A stretch of 64,000 nucleotides of DNA from Woeseiaceae bacterium (lineage in GTDB: Bacteria; Pseudomonadota; Gammaproteobacteria; Steroidobacterales; Woeseiaceae), in the NCBI GenBank assembly GCA_021773115.1, contig JAJFKS010000017.1:62001-126000 (forward strand), in the 5' to 3' direction. The notes under the pieces were generated by a model. That model did no database searches. It worked only from the letters and a program-made list of their open reading frames with translations, and had not been told where the DNA came from. Each line of letters starts with the position of its first letter. Positions within the stretch are counted from its first letter, which is position 1. Below, piece by piece: positions 52,351 to 61,331 of this stretch. Made by a program: the position numbers and the translations under genes.

Positions 52351-53123
52351 ATGAATATCTTAAACAGAAGCTGACGAATATTCTGGTTCGTTATTTGACT
52401 GGCAAGGTTCGAAAATACGAGTCCTTTGCGATTAGTTCGATCGAGACACTTGAATCGGTGCTGCAAGTCGCAGACGTGATATTGGTTGAAGGCAATCAAC
52501 GCTTCAGCACCGCAGTAAAGTACCTGACCCAATCGACCTGGTCTCACGCTGCGATCTATGTGGGACGCATCGACTCGCCGGAATTTACCGGGACTGAAGT
52601 GCGGTCAGTGGTCGAAGCAGATCTGGAAAACGGTGTCATTGCGATACCGCTGTCGAAATACGCTGGCTTCAATACGCGAATCTGTCGCCCTGTGGGCCTG
52701 GACGAGGAGGGTCGAGAAAAGGTTGCTCAGTTCATGCTCGACAGCATCGGAATGAACTACGATCTCAAAAATGTTATCGACCTGGCCCGCTACCTGATTC
52801 CGACACCTCCAGTACCAAGCCAATGGCGCCGGAAAATGTTGGCACTCGGCAGTGGCGATCCAACGCGCGCGATTTGTTCGACACGAATCGCCGAGGCATT
52901 TCAATCAGTGGCTTATCCGATCCTGCCAAATATTGAGATGCTTTCCGAGAAAGACTGCGAAAAATGTCATGAAACTGTACGAGAGATATTGCACATTCGA
53001 CACCATAGCCTTTTCGCGCCGCGTGACTTTGATCTTTCTCCGTACTTTGCGACAATCAAACCGACTATCCAGCGCGGATTCGACCTCAAAAAATTGAACT
53101 GGAGCGAAAAGCCGGAAGAATAA
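52341..53123 (+). CDS. YiiX/YebB-like NlpC/P60-type hydrolase
   Basis: A 260-residue protein with a permuted papain-like fold of the YiiX/LRAT type. The catalytic His lies in TQSTWSHAAIYVG (near residue 70) and the catalytic Cys in GDPTRAICSTRIAEAFQSV (near residue 180). A third polar residue is in GNQRFSTAV. No signal peptide. Such enzymes cut or transfer acyl groups on amide or ester bonds, e.g. of lipids or peptides. The gene overlaps the CarS-like gene by 10 bp and ends 33 bp before the convergent DUF3179 gene. Confidence 0.82.
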   Translation: MVLNEYLKQKLTNILVRYLTGKVRKYESFAISSIETLESVLQVADVILVEGNQRFSTAVKYLTQSTWSHAAIYVGRIDSPEFTGTEVRSVVEADLENGVIAIPLSKYAGFNTRICRPVGLDEEGREKVAQFMLDSIGMNYDLKNVIDLARYLIPTPPVPSQWRRKMLALGSGDPTRAICSTRIAEAFQSVAYPILPNIEMLSEKDCEKCHETVREILHIRHHSLFAPRDFDLSPYFATIKPTIQRGFDLKKLNWSEKPEE

Positions 53124-53156
53124 AGCACGCGGATTGGCGTGTAGCTTCGTTCCGTT

Positions 53157-54110
53157 TCAGTCTGTTGTATAGATCTCAGTATCAGGGTGAAACGCGTACC
53201 AGGCAAACCAGAACACGAGCAAACTTGGTAGCTCTTCGCCCTTTGTGTCAATAACCATGGCAGTTTGATTCTTGCGGTCATAGCGCACTTCGAAGCGCTG
53301 CCCATTCAACTCGTCCGTGAATTGCCGCGGGCCTTTCCTGAGCTCAGCGAGGGGATAGGCCTTAAATTGGCCATTAATCTCCAAGCCTAGCATCACTGAC
53401 TTTCGCCCAAACTGTGAATTTTCCTCGCTCACCGGAAAGTAAAGCCGTCCGCTCTGGCTATAGCCACCGTAGGGGTTGATTGCGTAATTGCGACGGTAGC
53501 CTGTATCGACCGACAACACCTGCGTGTCCGGGTGACGCGCCTGCCACTCTCGCCAGGTCGTATTTGACAGCGGAATAGCGTCGAGCCTGGTACCTTTCAT
53601 TTGGCCGGTCACCGCCATTTTCTTGATCTGCGACCACAAGGAGTTCGACTGGCGGTCATAGAGCAGCACATCGCTGTTGTACAGGAGTCCAGAAACGCCA
53701 AACTCGAGGGTTTCTCCATCGATCGTTGACGAGAATGCCATGCCGCTGCCGCAAAGCGGGCAGTAGGTAACGACGATTGCCTGATCGCCAATCGAGTCGT
53801 TTACGATTTCATGGTAATTGAGAACACGTACAGGATAAGCGCGCGCTACGCCGTCAAATTCAATGCCCAAAACTCGATCTTTCGGACGCAGGAATTTCGC
53901 GTCGCCACGGCTTACAAATGTGGGATTGTCCAACGATGGAATGCCGTCCCGCTCCGGGCCACCGTGCAGTATCTGATCCTGTGGTACCAGCGCGTCATCC
54001 AGAACAAAACCGTTCATCGATGCTGCAACGGCATCAGCCGTGGACAGCAAACTCATCAGAAAGAAAAGAGGCAGCAACTTGATGAGACGATTTGTCGAAA
54101 ATTGAGTCAC
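53157..54110 (-). CDS. exported DUF3179 protein
   Basis: A 317-residue protein with a signal peptide (ends ADAVAAS near residue 30). Family marks are DGIPSLDNPTFVS, DRVLGIEFDGVARAYPVRVL, NYHEIVND, VVTYCPLCGSGMAF (a C-x2-C motif), FGVSGLLYNSDVLLYDR and the ending DELNGQRFEVRYDRK. The function is unknown; the Cys pair may be a redox or metal site. It diverges from the glutamine amidotransferase gene (162 bp). Confidence 0.9.
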   Translation of the reverse strand: MTQFSTNRLIKLLPLFFLMSLLSTADAVAASMNGFVLDDALVPQDQILHGGPERDGIPSLDNPTFVSRGDAKFLRPKDRVLGIEFDGVARAYPVRVLNYHEIVNDSIGDQAIVVTYCPLCGSGMAFSSTIDGETLEFGVSGLLYNSDVLLYDRQSNSLWSQIKKMAVTGQMKGTRLDAIPLSNTTWREWQARHPDTQVLSVDTGYRRNYAINPYGGYSQSGRLYFPVSEENSQFGRKSVMLGLEINGQFKAYPLAELRKGPRQFTDELNGQRFEVRYDRKNQTAMVIDTKGEELPSLLVFWFAWYAFHPDTEIYTTD

Positions 54111-54272
54111 ACTGCTACGACAGTTCGAATGCCCGACAGTTCCGTCCTGCGGTTAAATCCGTACGCTACGGATGTACCAGGGACAAAATAAATGCGATGG
54201 TCTCTGTAAGTTTTTGTCGATTGCTCGGGTCTGTCTTTACCTATGTCTTAGTCAAAGGTCGGCTCGAACAGG

Positions 54273-55133
54273 ATGTGTAGATTCGTATTTTATCATGGTG
54301 TACCCATTCGCTTGAGTTCTTTGATAACCGAGCCGGCACATTCAATTATTCATCAGAGCTTCCACAGTCGGGAGCGCGAGGAACCGTTAAACGGTGACGG
54401 CTTCGGCGTTGGCTGGTATGTGCCCGAAGAAACGGATCGACCCGCAATTTTTAAAGATGTGACGCCCGCCTGGAACAACCAGAATCTGACGAATCTGGCG
54501 TCTGTTGTTCGTAGCCCATGTATTGTCGCGCATATCCGCGCAGCCACTCCGGGCCTGCCGGTAAGTCATGTCAACTGCCACCCATTTTCGTGGGGCCGCT
54601 TCACCTTTGCGCACAATGGCGAAGTTGGAGGTTTCCAGGCGATTCGACGATCGCTTCAGGCCAGCCTCGGTGAGGAAGCCTTCAATCTGTTGACGGGCTC
54701 TACCGACTCGGAACACCTATTTGCGCTGTTCGCAGACAGGTACGGTCAGTACACCGGCAATTCCAGGATTGAAGGAATGGCGAGTTCGCTCGTTGATGCA
54801 ATGGCGACGGTCGAGGCAATTAAAATGGAACGTGGCATTAATGTGCCATCGATGCTGAATCTCGTTCTCACCGACGGTGAATCAAGCGTAATTACACGCT
54901 ACGCAAGTCCCGGTCACCAGCAACCACATTCACTTTATCTGCACACCGGGTCGGCCTATGATTGCGTTGATGGCGTTTGCCACATCAGAGATGGATCTGA
55001 GACGGAAAAGGCCGTGCTGGTTGCTTCCGAGCCACTGAGTAGCGACGTAGGCTGGACGAAGGTTACGGCGAATTCGATGGTTCTGATCGACCGGGATTTC
55101 ACTATAACGGAACGAGCAATCAACGTTCATTAA
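54273..55133 (+). CDS. class II glutamine amidotransferase (YafJ/EgtC-type)
   Basis: A 286-residue enzyme with Cys2 as the N-terminal nucleophile (MCRFVFYHG, Met removed). Substrate-site motifs are NGDGFGVGWY, HIRAATPGLPVSHVNCHPF, FAHNGEVGG and GSTDSEHLFALF. Similar to YafJ and EgtC, a hydrolase acting on gamma-glutamyl amides. Partner genes for ergothioneine synthesis are not present, so the true substrate is unknown. 21 bp before the NDH-2/cNMP fusion gene, likely one operon. Confidence 0.9.
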   Translation: MCRFVFYHGVPIRLSSLITEPAHSIIHQSFHSREREEPLNGDGFGVGWYVPEETDRPAIFKDVTPAWNNQNLTNLASVVRSPCIVAHIRAATPGLPVSHVNCHPFSWGRFTFAHNGEVGGFQAIRRSLQASLGEEAFNLLTGSTDSEHLFALFADRYGQYTGNSRIEGMASSLVDAMATVEAIKMERGINVPSMLNLVLTDGESSVITRYASPGHQQPHSLYLHTGSAYDCVDGVCHIRDGSETEKAVLVASEPLSSDVGWTKVTANSMVLIDRDFTITERAINVH

Positions 55134-55154
55134 GCGCTGTAACGCAGACCGAGA

Positions 55155-56792
55155 ATGAAAAGCGACAGAACAAAAATTGTGATCATCGGCGGTGGTTTTG
55201 GCGGTGCCTTCGCAGCGAAATTTCTGCGCCGTTATGGTGGCGGAAATTTTGAGATCGAGCTAATCAATGCGACCAACTATTTCGTATTTCAGCCGCTGTT
55301 ACCCGAGGTTGTTTCCGGGACGATCAGCGCCCCTGACGCAGTAACACCGCTACGTTACATGTTGCCAGGCGTCAAGGTTCGCATGGCAGAGGTGACGAGT
55401 GTCGACAAGAGCGCGAAAACCATCAGCCTGCTGCAGGGTACCCGGCGTTTTCCACAAACCGTTGCATACGATCATCTGATTATAGCCATAGGCCAGGAAA
55501 CAAATATGTCGCGATCTCCCGGCCTTGCCGCGCACAGCTTTCCCATGCGCAGCCTCGCTGATGCGCATGAGCTTCGTAATCAGGTCATTCGGTGCCTGGA
55601 GCATGCGGATATCACAGAAAATCCCGATGTCCGCCAGCGCTTGCTCACATTCGTTGTCGCCGGTGGCGGATTTTCCGGCGTGGAAACGATAGGGGAACTG
55701 GTCGAGATGATTCGCCGCACGCTGAGGTTTTACCCCAATATCAATGACGACGATATCCGAGCGGTGTTGATACAGCGTGGCGAGCGAATTTTGCCGGAAC
55801 TCTCAGCCAAACTGGCAATGTATGCACAAAGGAAGCTGCAGGATCGGAATGTCGAGGTCGTGCTGGGGACCCAGGTCGTATCCGTAACGGCAAATCACCT
55901 TTATCTGGATAACGGAACAAGGATCGCTACAGATACGCTCGTTACCACTGTAGGAAGTGGCCCGCATAATTTCGCAAAAAATCTCGGCCTTGAATTACAG
56001 CGCGGCAAAATTGTCGTCGATCGATTCTTGCGAGTTCAAGCCTGTGACGATATCTGGTGCGTTGGAGATGCCGCATTAATTCCAATGCCGACTGTCAATG
56101 ATGGAGATGTAAAGTACGCGCCGCCAACAGCGCAATTCGCAGTGCGTGAGGCACAATTCGTGGCGAAAAATATTGTTGCCGCCCAAAAAGGTGAGGATTT
56201 ACATTCCTTCACCTATGAACCCAAGGGCTCATTTGCGTCAATCGGCAATTACAAAGCCGTTGCGGAGCTGCTCGGCTTTCGTTTGTCCGGTCTTTTCGCG
56301 TGGCTGATGTGGCGCGGTCTCTACATCGGCATGTTGCCAGGGTTTTCCACCCGACTGCGGGTCGCGCTCAATTGGCTGTTTGACTACTTTTTGCCGCGCA
56401 GCATCGTGCAGATCGCGAACAAGCCGGCCATGGCGACGCGGTGCCGACACTATGCCAAAGGTGACGTGATATGCAGACCCGGCCAGACAGTCGATGGCTT
56501 GTACAATGTAATTGGCGGCGCGATGGAATCGCGAATACCCGGTGAAAACGGACAAGACGATATCGTCCGCGTCATTGGGCCGGGGGAGCATTGGGGTGAG
56601 CGGAGCATGGTTGACAACACCCTGGCCCGAGGGACGCTAACGGCGACCATGGACACACAGCTATTGGTACTGCAGAGATCGGATTTCCTGAGTTTACGGG
56701 CCGCCTACCCGGTCATCGGCAAATATCTCGATATACCCGGGGGCAATTCGGACCCCACAGGTAATGGTACGCAGCCGATCGTGCCGTCTTAG
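55155..56792 (+). CDS. type-II NADH dehydrogenase-like flavoprotein fused to cyclic-nucleotide-binding domain
   Basis: A 545-residue fusion. Residues ~1-400: FAD motif (IIGGGFGGAFAAKFL), YFVFQPLLPEVVSGTISAPD, second nucleotide motif (VVAGGGFSGVETIGELVEM) and VGDAALIPMP, as in NDH-2 and sulfide:quinone-type oxidoreductases; a membrane-associated helix pair is at ~375-405. Residues ~425-535: cNMP-binding domain (YAKGDVICRPGQTVDGLYNV, GEHWGERSMVDNTLARGTL). The regulatory domain could tie quinone reduction to cAMP or another nucleotide, although the PRAATV-type Arg is replaced by LARGTL, so binding is uncertain. Confidence 0.85.
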   Translation: MKSDRTKIVIIGGGFGGAFAAKFLRRYGGGNFEIELINATNYFVFQPLLPEVVSGTISAPDAVTPLRYMLPGVKVRMAEVTSVDKSAKTISLLQGTRRFPQTVAYDHLIIAIGQETNMSRSPGLAAHSFPMRSLADAHELRNQVIRCLEHADITENPDVRQRLLTFVVAGGGFSGVETIGELVEMIRRTLRFYPNINDDDIRAVLIQRGERILPELSAKLAMYAQRKLQDRNVEVVLGTQVVSVTANHLYLDNGTRIATDTLVTTVGSGPHNFAKNLGLELQRGKIVVDRFLRVQACDDIWCVGDAALIPMPTVNDGDVKYAPPTAQFAVREAQFVAKNIVAAQKGEDLHSFTYEPKGSFASIGNYKAVAELLGFRLSGLFAWLMWRGLYIGMLPGFSTRLRVALNWLFDYFLPRSIVQIANKPAMATRCRHYAKGDVICRPGQTVDGLYNVIGGAMESRIPGENGQDDIVRVIGPGEHWGERSMVDNTLARGTLTATMDTQLLVLQRSDFLSLRAAYPVIGKYLDIPGGNSDPTGNGTQPIVPS

Positions 56793-56803
56793 CGCATCGA
56801 TCC

Positions 56804-56830
56804 GTAACCTTTTTTAAGTTTGTGGCAACA
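56804..56830 (-). repeat. 30-base element, minus-strand copy (partial)
   Basis: Reading leftward: GTTGCC..., then AAAAAAGGTTAC, like the other four copies. It lies just after the NDH-2 fusion gene, in the 90 bases before the ATP-grasp gene. Confidence 0.35.
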
Positions 56831-56916
56831 CTATCTACATATGGAGACTTGATCCACGGTGCATTAGCGACTCGTGCGCAGTGGCGGGCAACGCATGTCT
56901 CCATCGGAGAACGAAT

Positions 56917-58026
56917 TTGGGACTGAAAAATGCTTATGTCGCGCCCGGCATGCCACCGCTTCAACATGGTGGCAGGGCTGTGTCGTTTTTTGAATTTTGG
57001 CCGATGTGGGTGATGTATATACCCGTAGTACTGCAGTGGTTGTTTCTGGCCGTGCGCTACCGGTCGTTGACATTGCCGCTGATCTCCAACCCGATGCTGC
57101 CGGTTTCAGGCATGGTTGGGGTTGGTAAGAGTGTGATATTTCGTCAGGCCACAGGCGGCTGTGCGGAGGCTATCTTGCCCTGGGTGACGCATCGGATCAG
57201 CGGCGAGAGTTCGGATAGCCAGACCGAGCAGCTGACGATGAAAGCCATCGACCGTGGAATACAGTATCCGTTCGTTTGCAAACCGGACATCGGTTGCAGA
57301 GGTTCGGGTGTGAAGCTGATTCATGATCGACGGCAACTCGAGGACTATCTGTGCTATTACCCGAACGGCACCGATATTATTGTCCAAAAATTGGCGAGCT
57401 GGGAGGCGGAAGCGGGTGTCTTCTATGTGCGCCGCCCCGGCGAGGCGAAGGGTCGCGTCGTATCACTGGCTCTCAAGTACAGTCCGCATGTTGTTGGTGA
57501 TGGAGTGAGCACATTATCGGAACTCATCGCCAGAGATAGCCGGGCGGGGGAGTTGCAACATCTGTATGCGGAACGACACGCTGCGAATTTGGGTGAAGTC
57601 ATAGGTCGCGGCAATGTGTATCGGTTGGTATTTTCAATCAGCCATTGTCGCGGCGCTATTTTTCGAGATGGCGGACACCTGATTACGGCGGAACTGACGG
57701 AACGAATTGATCGACTGATGTCTCAGATACCGGAATTCTACTACGGTCGCCTCGACGTCAAGTTTTCGAATATCGATGGGCTTGGGCAAGGTAAGGATAT
57801 CGAAATCCTTGAGATCAACTCGGCCAGTTCGGAGTCCTTGCATATTTGGGACCGAAGGACCCGCTTAACGACCGCATTCAAGACTTTGCTTTGGCAGTAC
57901 CGTACGTTGTTTGAACTCGGTGCATTAAATCGGAATCGTGGCTACAAGCCGCCGAAAATTTCGGAAGTTCTGAAACGTTGGCGAGACGAAAAGAGACTGG
58001 CAAAGTATTACCCATTGACGGACTAG
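56917..58026 (+). CDS. membrane-anchored ATP-grasp ligase
   Basis: Start uncertain: TTG 56917 (GGAG 7 bases before) is favoured; GTG 56881 and ATG 56950 are alternatives. About 369 residues. An N-terminal hydrophobic segment (FFEFWPMWVMYIPVVLQWLF) anchors it to the membrane. The ATP-grasp domain follows: YPFVCKPDIGCRGSGVKLI, IIVQKLASWEAEAGVFYVRR, and the metal-binding end DVKFSNIDGLG and EILEINSASS. The enzyme should join a carboxylate and an amine using ATP. It is 0 bases from the next gene (acyltransferase fusion), suggesting a joint pathway. Substrate unknown. Confidence 0.78.
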   Translation: MGLKNAYVAPGMPPLQHGGRAVSFFEFWPMWVMYIPVVLQWLFLAVRYRSLTLPLISNPMLPVSGMVGVGKSVIFRQATGGCAEAILPWVTHRISGESSDSQTEQLTMKAIDRGIQYPFVCKPDIGCRGSGVKLIHDRRQLEDYLCYYPNGTDIIVQKLASWEAEAGVFYVRRPGEAKGRVVSLALKYSPHVVGDGVSTLSELIARDSRAGELQHLYAERHAANLGEVIGRGNVYRLVFSISHCRGAIFRDGGHLITAELTERIDRLMSQIPEFYYGRLDVKFSNIDGLGQGKDIEILEINSASSESLHIWDRRTRLTTAFKTLLWQYRTLFELGALNRNRGYKPPKISEVLKRWRDEKRLAKYYPLTD

Positions 58027-59817
58027 ATGAATGTGAATGATATTGTCAACCACCCGATCAGGTTGCCCATCAAAGGCAAGCTCCTCAATCGAACCGCAAC
58101 CCGCCTTGCGGGTTTAAAACCGCTTGTTGCAATCTATGATTCGTGGCTGGATTCCGCTCGCGACGGCAGTTTACCGCAAGGCGAGCAGCTCCTTGAGCAC
58201 ACGCTCGGTGCACTGAATGCAAGTCTTGCCTGGCAAGACGCGACGGCATTGCAGCAAATCCCTGCAGAAGGTCCCCTTATTGTCGTCGCCAATCACCCTC
58301 TCGGGGCGCTTGAAGGAATGTTGTTGACCCGGGAGTTGTTAAAATTTCGTAGTGATACGAAAGTGCTGACAAATGAGATGCTACTGCGCATTCCGGAATT
58401 CGCTGATCTATTCATCGGCCTGGATGTATTAAGCAGCAATGCGTCACGCAAGAACGCGACAGGTATACGAGCGGCCTGTCGACATCTCAATGAAGCGGGA
58501 GCGTTGCTGATTTTCCCTGCGGGTTTGGTGGCGAGTATCAAGCCGCGAAAATTCTGTATCGAAGACCACGAATGGAATAGTCTCGTGGGTTGGCTGGCGC
58601 GGCGCTATCGTGCCTCTTGTTTGCCGGTGCGTATCGATGCGCGTAACAGTCTCGGCTTCTATCTTGCGGGCCTGGTTCACAAGCGCTTGCGCACCTATCT
58701 CTTGCCGCGGGAGTTGGCGAACAAAAAAGACTGTGTTGTGCGTGCATCGGCCGGTGAATTGCTCACCGTAAGAGATATCGATCAACTGGGTGACGCCGAC
58801 GACGTTACCCGTTACCTGCGTTTATGCACAGATTTGCTGGCACCAATCCCGGATGTCGTAAGTGGTCATACACCGCATCGTACTGTGACGACCATCGCCG
58901 CAGACATCGACGTGCAAGAGCTGCAGCAACAACTGGCGACCCTCGAGCCCTATCGGCTCATAGACGACGATGTGTTTGCCGTTTATTGTGCCCCTTATCA
59001 TGCATTAGGCTGTTTCATGCACCAGCTCGCCGTCGAGCGGGAAAGAACCTTTCGCACGGTAGATGAGGGTACTGGTCAGGAGCTCGACAGCGACAACTTT
59101 GATTCCTATTATTGGCATCTTTGGGCGTGGAACAAGAAAAAGCAGGAGATCGTCGGCGCCTATCGCGTTGGAAAAGTTGACGAAATCATTGTTGAACATG
59201 GTATGGATTGCCTATATACCCGCACATTGTATAAATTTAACAAGTCATTTATCAGTCAGCTGGGTGATGCGATCGAAGTGGGTAGATCATTCGTGACCTT
59301 ACCCTATCAACGCCATCCGAAGTCGCTCGATTTGTTATGGCGTGGTATCGGGACGTTTATGGTTCGTAACCCCAGGTACCACACTTTGTTTGGCGCGGTC
59401 AGCATTTCCCGACAATACTCAACACTTGCCCGTGCTTTTCTCGCTGATGCGATGATGACAAACTTTTCTGTAAGTCATGAATGGCAGCAACAAGTGCGTC
59501 CGCAGGCCCCATTAAAAGTGTCGGGAAAGTTATGGACCGCAGATGTGCTCGCATCGTTGAGCAATATCGCAGTCATCAATAAATTGTTGGGCAACCTGGA
59601 CCATGGCAAACGAATACCAATATTGTTGCGCCATTACCTGGCGCTCAATGGACGATTCGCGTCTTTCGCCGTCAACACTGGGTTCAATCATTCCCTCGAT
59701 GGATTGGTCATTGTGGATTTACGAGAAGCTCCGGCGAAATATCTGACTCGCTACCTCGGTAAAGAGGGCAGCGAGTCATTTCTGCAAAGGTGGAGGCAAG
59801 ATGTCCAGGCTGCGTGA
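58027..59817 (+). CDS. bifunctional acyltransferase (PlsC-like + GNAT/hemolysin-like), OlsF-like
   Basis: A 596-residue protein. Residues ~40-275 form a PlsC-type acyltransferase with VANHPLGALEGMLL (the H-x4-E variant of HX4D) and ALLIFPAGLVAS. Residues ~300-590 form a GNAT/hemolysin-like acyltransferase (VFAVYCAPYHALGCFMHQLA, FDSYYWHLWAWNKKKQEIVG, EVGRSFVTLPYQ). This two-domain order matches OlsF, which makes ornithine-type lipids by N- and O-acylation. It starts directly after the ATP-grasp ligase, so the acceptor could be an amino acid or peptide-type headgroup; that is inference. Overlaps the DinB-like gene by 17 bp. Confidence 0.82.
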   Translation: MNVNDIVNHPIRLPIKGKLLNRTATRLAGLKPLVAIYDSWLDSARDGSLPQGEQLLEHTLGALNASLAWQDATALQQIPAEGPLIVVANHPLGALEGMLLTRELLKFRSDTKVLTNEMLLRIPEFADLFIGLDVLSSNASRKNATGIRAACRHLNEAGALLIFPAGLVASIKPRKFCIEDHEWNSLVGWLARRYRASCLPVRIDARNSLGFYLAGLVHKRLRTYLLPRELANKKDCVVRASAGELLTVRDIDQLGDADDVTRYLRLCTDLLAPIPDVVSGHTPHRTVTTIAADIDVQELQQQLATLEPYRLIDDDVFAVYCAPYHALGCFMHQLAVERERTFRTVDEGTGQELDSDNFDSYYWHLWAWNKKKQEIVGAYRVGKVDEIIVEHGMDCLYTRTLYKFNKSFISQLGDAIEVGRSFVTLPYQRHPKSLDLLWRGIGTFMVRNPRYHTLFGAVSISRQYSTLARAFLADAMMTNFSVSHEWQQQVRPQAPLKVSGKLWTADVLASLSNIAVINKLLGNLDHGKRIPILLRHYLALNGRFASFAVNTGFNHSLDGLVIVDLREAPAKYLTRYLGKEGSESFLQRWRQDVQAA

Positions 59818-60376
59818 TGTAACGGTTGAGGCTCTGAATCAGGTCCGTTCGTTGATTGTCTCTGTCGAGGATACAGTCGGAGCATCCGCGGATTTGTATG
59901 CAACGACGGGTATTGGCATGCACGTACGCCACATCGCCGACCATTTTCGCGCGTTCCAGGCGGGCGTTATCAGCGGCACTGTTGACTATGATGTGCGCCG
60001 CCGAGAAAGTGTACTGGAGCGACGATCTGACCTTGGTTTGTTGGAGATTCAAGGCCTTATTACCTGGCTACAGACCGCCGCCTTCGACGAAGTACCGATT
60101 ACCGTCGTTTCGGAAATTTCCTGTCTGCAAACGGAAACTGAGCAGTTCCAAAGCAATACGAATCGGGAATTACTGTACCTGGTCAATCATACAATTCATC
60201 ACGCGGCATATGCGGCGTTGCTAGCGCGTCAGCATGGCGTCACACACGCCCCTGGTATCGGTCATGCGCCGGCGACGGCAAGCTACCTGCGTGACAGCGA
60301 TGCCAAAGTGGATGAATCGCGCGCACCAGAAACGATAGCTTCACGACAATCATGTCGCAGTCGAGTCGCCACTTAA
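59801..60376 (+). CDS. DinB-superfamily protein
   Basis: A 191-residue four-helix bundle protein. Three metal-site histidines are visible: GIGMHVRHIADHFRA (residues ~40-50) and VNHTIHHAAYAALL (near residues ~131-137), arranged as in DinB/YfiT-like proteins. A disordered tail follows (SDAKVDESRAPETIASRQSC). The function of this group is often thiol transfer or stress-related. The start lies inside the acyltransferase end, and the next gene starts inside its tail, so all are coupled. Confidence 0.8.
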   Translation: MSRLRDVTVEALNQVRSLIVSVEDTVGASADLYATTGIGMHVRHIADHFRAFQAGVISGTVDYDVRRRESVLERRSDLGLLEIQGLITWLQTAAFDEVPITVVSEISCLQTETEQFQSNTNRELLYLVNHTIHHAAYAALLARQHGVTHAPGIGHAPATASYLRDSDAKVDESRAPETIASRQSCRSRVAT

Positions 60377-60759
60377 TCACCAGGCGCTTATTCGACTTGG
60401 CGCCGCTGCTGGCGGCGTTGGTATTCGGCGGATGGGCAGCGTTCGTCAATAGAGAGTATGGGCCGATCGTAACATTGCGTTCCGGGATGGGGCAGGCGAC
60501 ATACGCACTGTTTTCCACCTGGATCGTCAGCAGGACCGTTGTGAATGTGTTCTCGTTTGCCGGGCGCGGTGTGCAAGGGGTGCTCTGCAGTTTCGCCGTT
60601 AGCTTCCTGGTAATGATCAGTATCCCATTGGCGATACACTACGCGCTCGCCACACCGGAAATATTCAATGCTATTCTTCCAGGCATAGTCTGGGGCAGTG
60701 CTTATATCGCCACGTATCTTTGGGTTCTTTCACGCGACTCGCGACGATCGGCAGCGTAA
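60352..60759 (+). CDS. small membrane protein, unknown function
   Basis: A 135-residue protein with four hydrophobic stretches (about 17-31, 53-70, 77-97 and 106-125). It starts within the DinB-like gene (25-bp overlap). Segments such as GMGQATYALFSTWIVSRTVVN are seen, with no known motif. Position suggests co-transcription with the acyltransferase and DinB genes, possibly serving the same membrane-lipid process. I do not recognise a family. Confidence 0.6.
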   Translation: MSQSSRHLITRRLFDLAPLLAALVFGGWAAFVNREYGPIVTLRSGMGQATYALFSTWIVSRTVVNVFSFAGRGVQGVLCSFAVSFLVMISIPLAIHYALATPEIFNAILPGIVWGSAYIATYLWVLSRDSRRSAA

Positions 60760-60900
60760 CGGGTTTGGACCCAACGCGCCTCGATACGGGACTGCTATCA
60801 CCATGGTTTACTGCTGCAATTACAACACCTGGTCTGCTAGCCTATCCGGTCTTTGGAAACCTTAGTTTGGTACCACGGTGCCACGACCCTGGAGAGAACA

Positions 60901-61305
60901 ATGCAAGAACAAAATCGCTTACCCATCGCCTTGCTGGCAATGCGCCTCAGTATTTTTGTGGTCATGTTGGTGTGGACGCTCGACAAGTTTCTCGATCCCG
61001 CACATGCGGCAGCTGTATTTGAGAAATTTTATGCCATGAAAGGCATGGGGACGATGGTCATTTACGCGATCGGCGCTATTGAGATGGCAATCCTCATCGG
61101 ATTCGTCCTCGGGCTTCTGCGACGCTGGACCTACGGGGCGATCCTGGTGTTCCATACAGTGTCGACGCTTGCGCCATTTCAAATGTACCTGAACCCGGCT
61201 GAAGGTCGGCTGTTCTTCGCCGCATGGCCGATGCTCGCCGCTTGTTTTGCGCTGTATCTGCTGCGCGATCATGACAGTCTGTGGGTAGTCGGCAAGACCT
61301 CCTGA
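60901..61305 (+). CDS. DoxX-like/MauE-like four-helix membrane protein
   Basis: A 134-residue protein; ATG 60901 has GGAGAG about 8 bases upstream, giving MQEQNRLPIALLAMRLSI. Four helices with DoxX-type features (LVWTLDKFLDPAHAAAVFEKF, AIGAIEMAILIGFVLGLLRR). DoxX proteins are quinone- or thiosulfate-linked membrane proteins, but their role is often unclear. It ends 26 bp before the convergent kinase-like gene. Confidence 0.7.
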   Translation: MQEQNRLPIALLAMRLSIFVVMLVWTLDKFLDPAHAAAVFEKFYAMKGMGTMVIYAIGAIEMAILIGFVLGLLRRWTYGAILVFHTVSTLAPFQMYLNPAEGRLFFAAWPMLAACFALYLLRDHDSLWVVGKTS

Positions 61306-61331
61306 ATACCACCCAATTTCAGATAGCCCGG

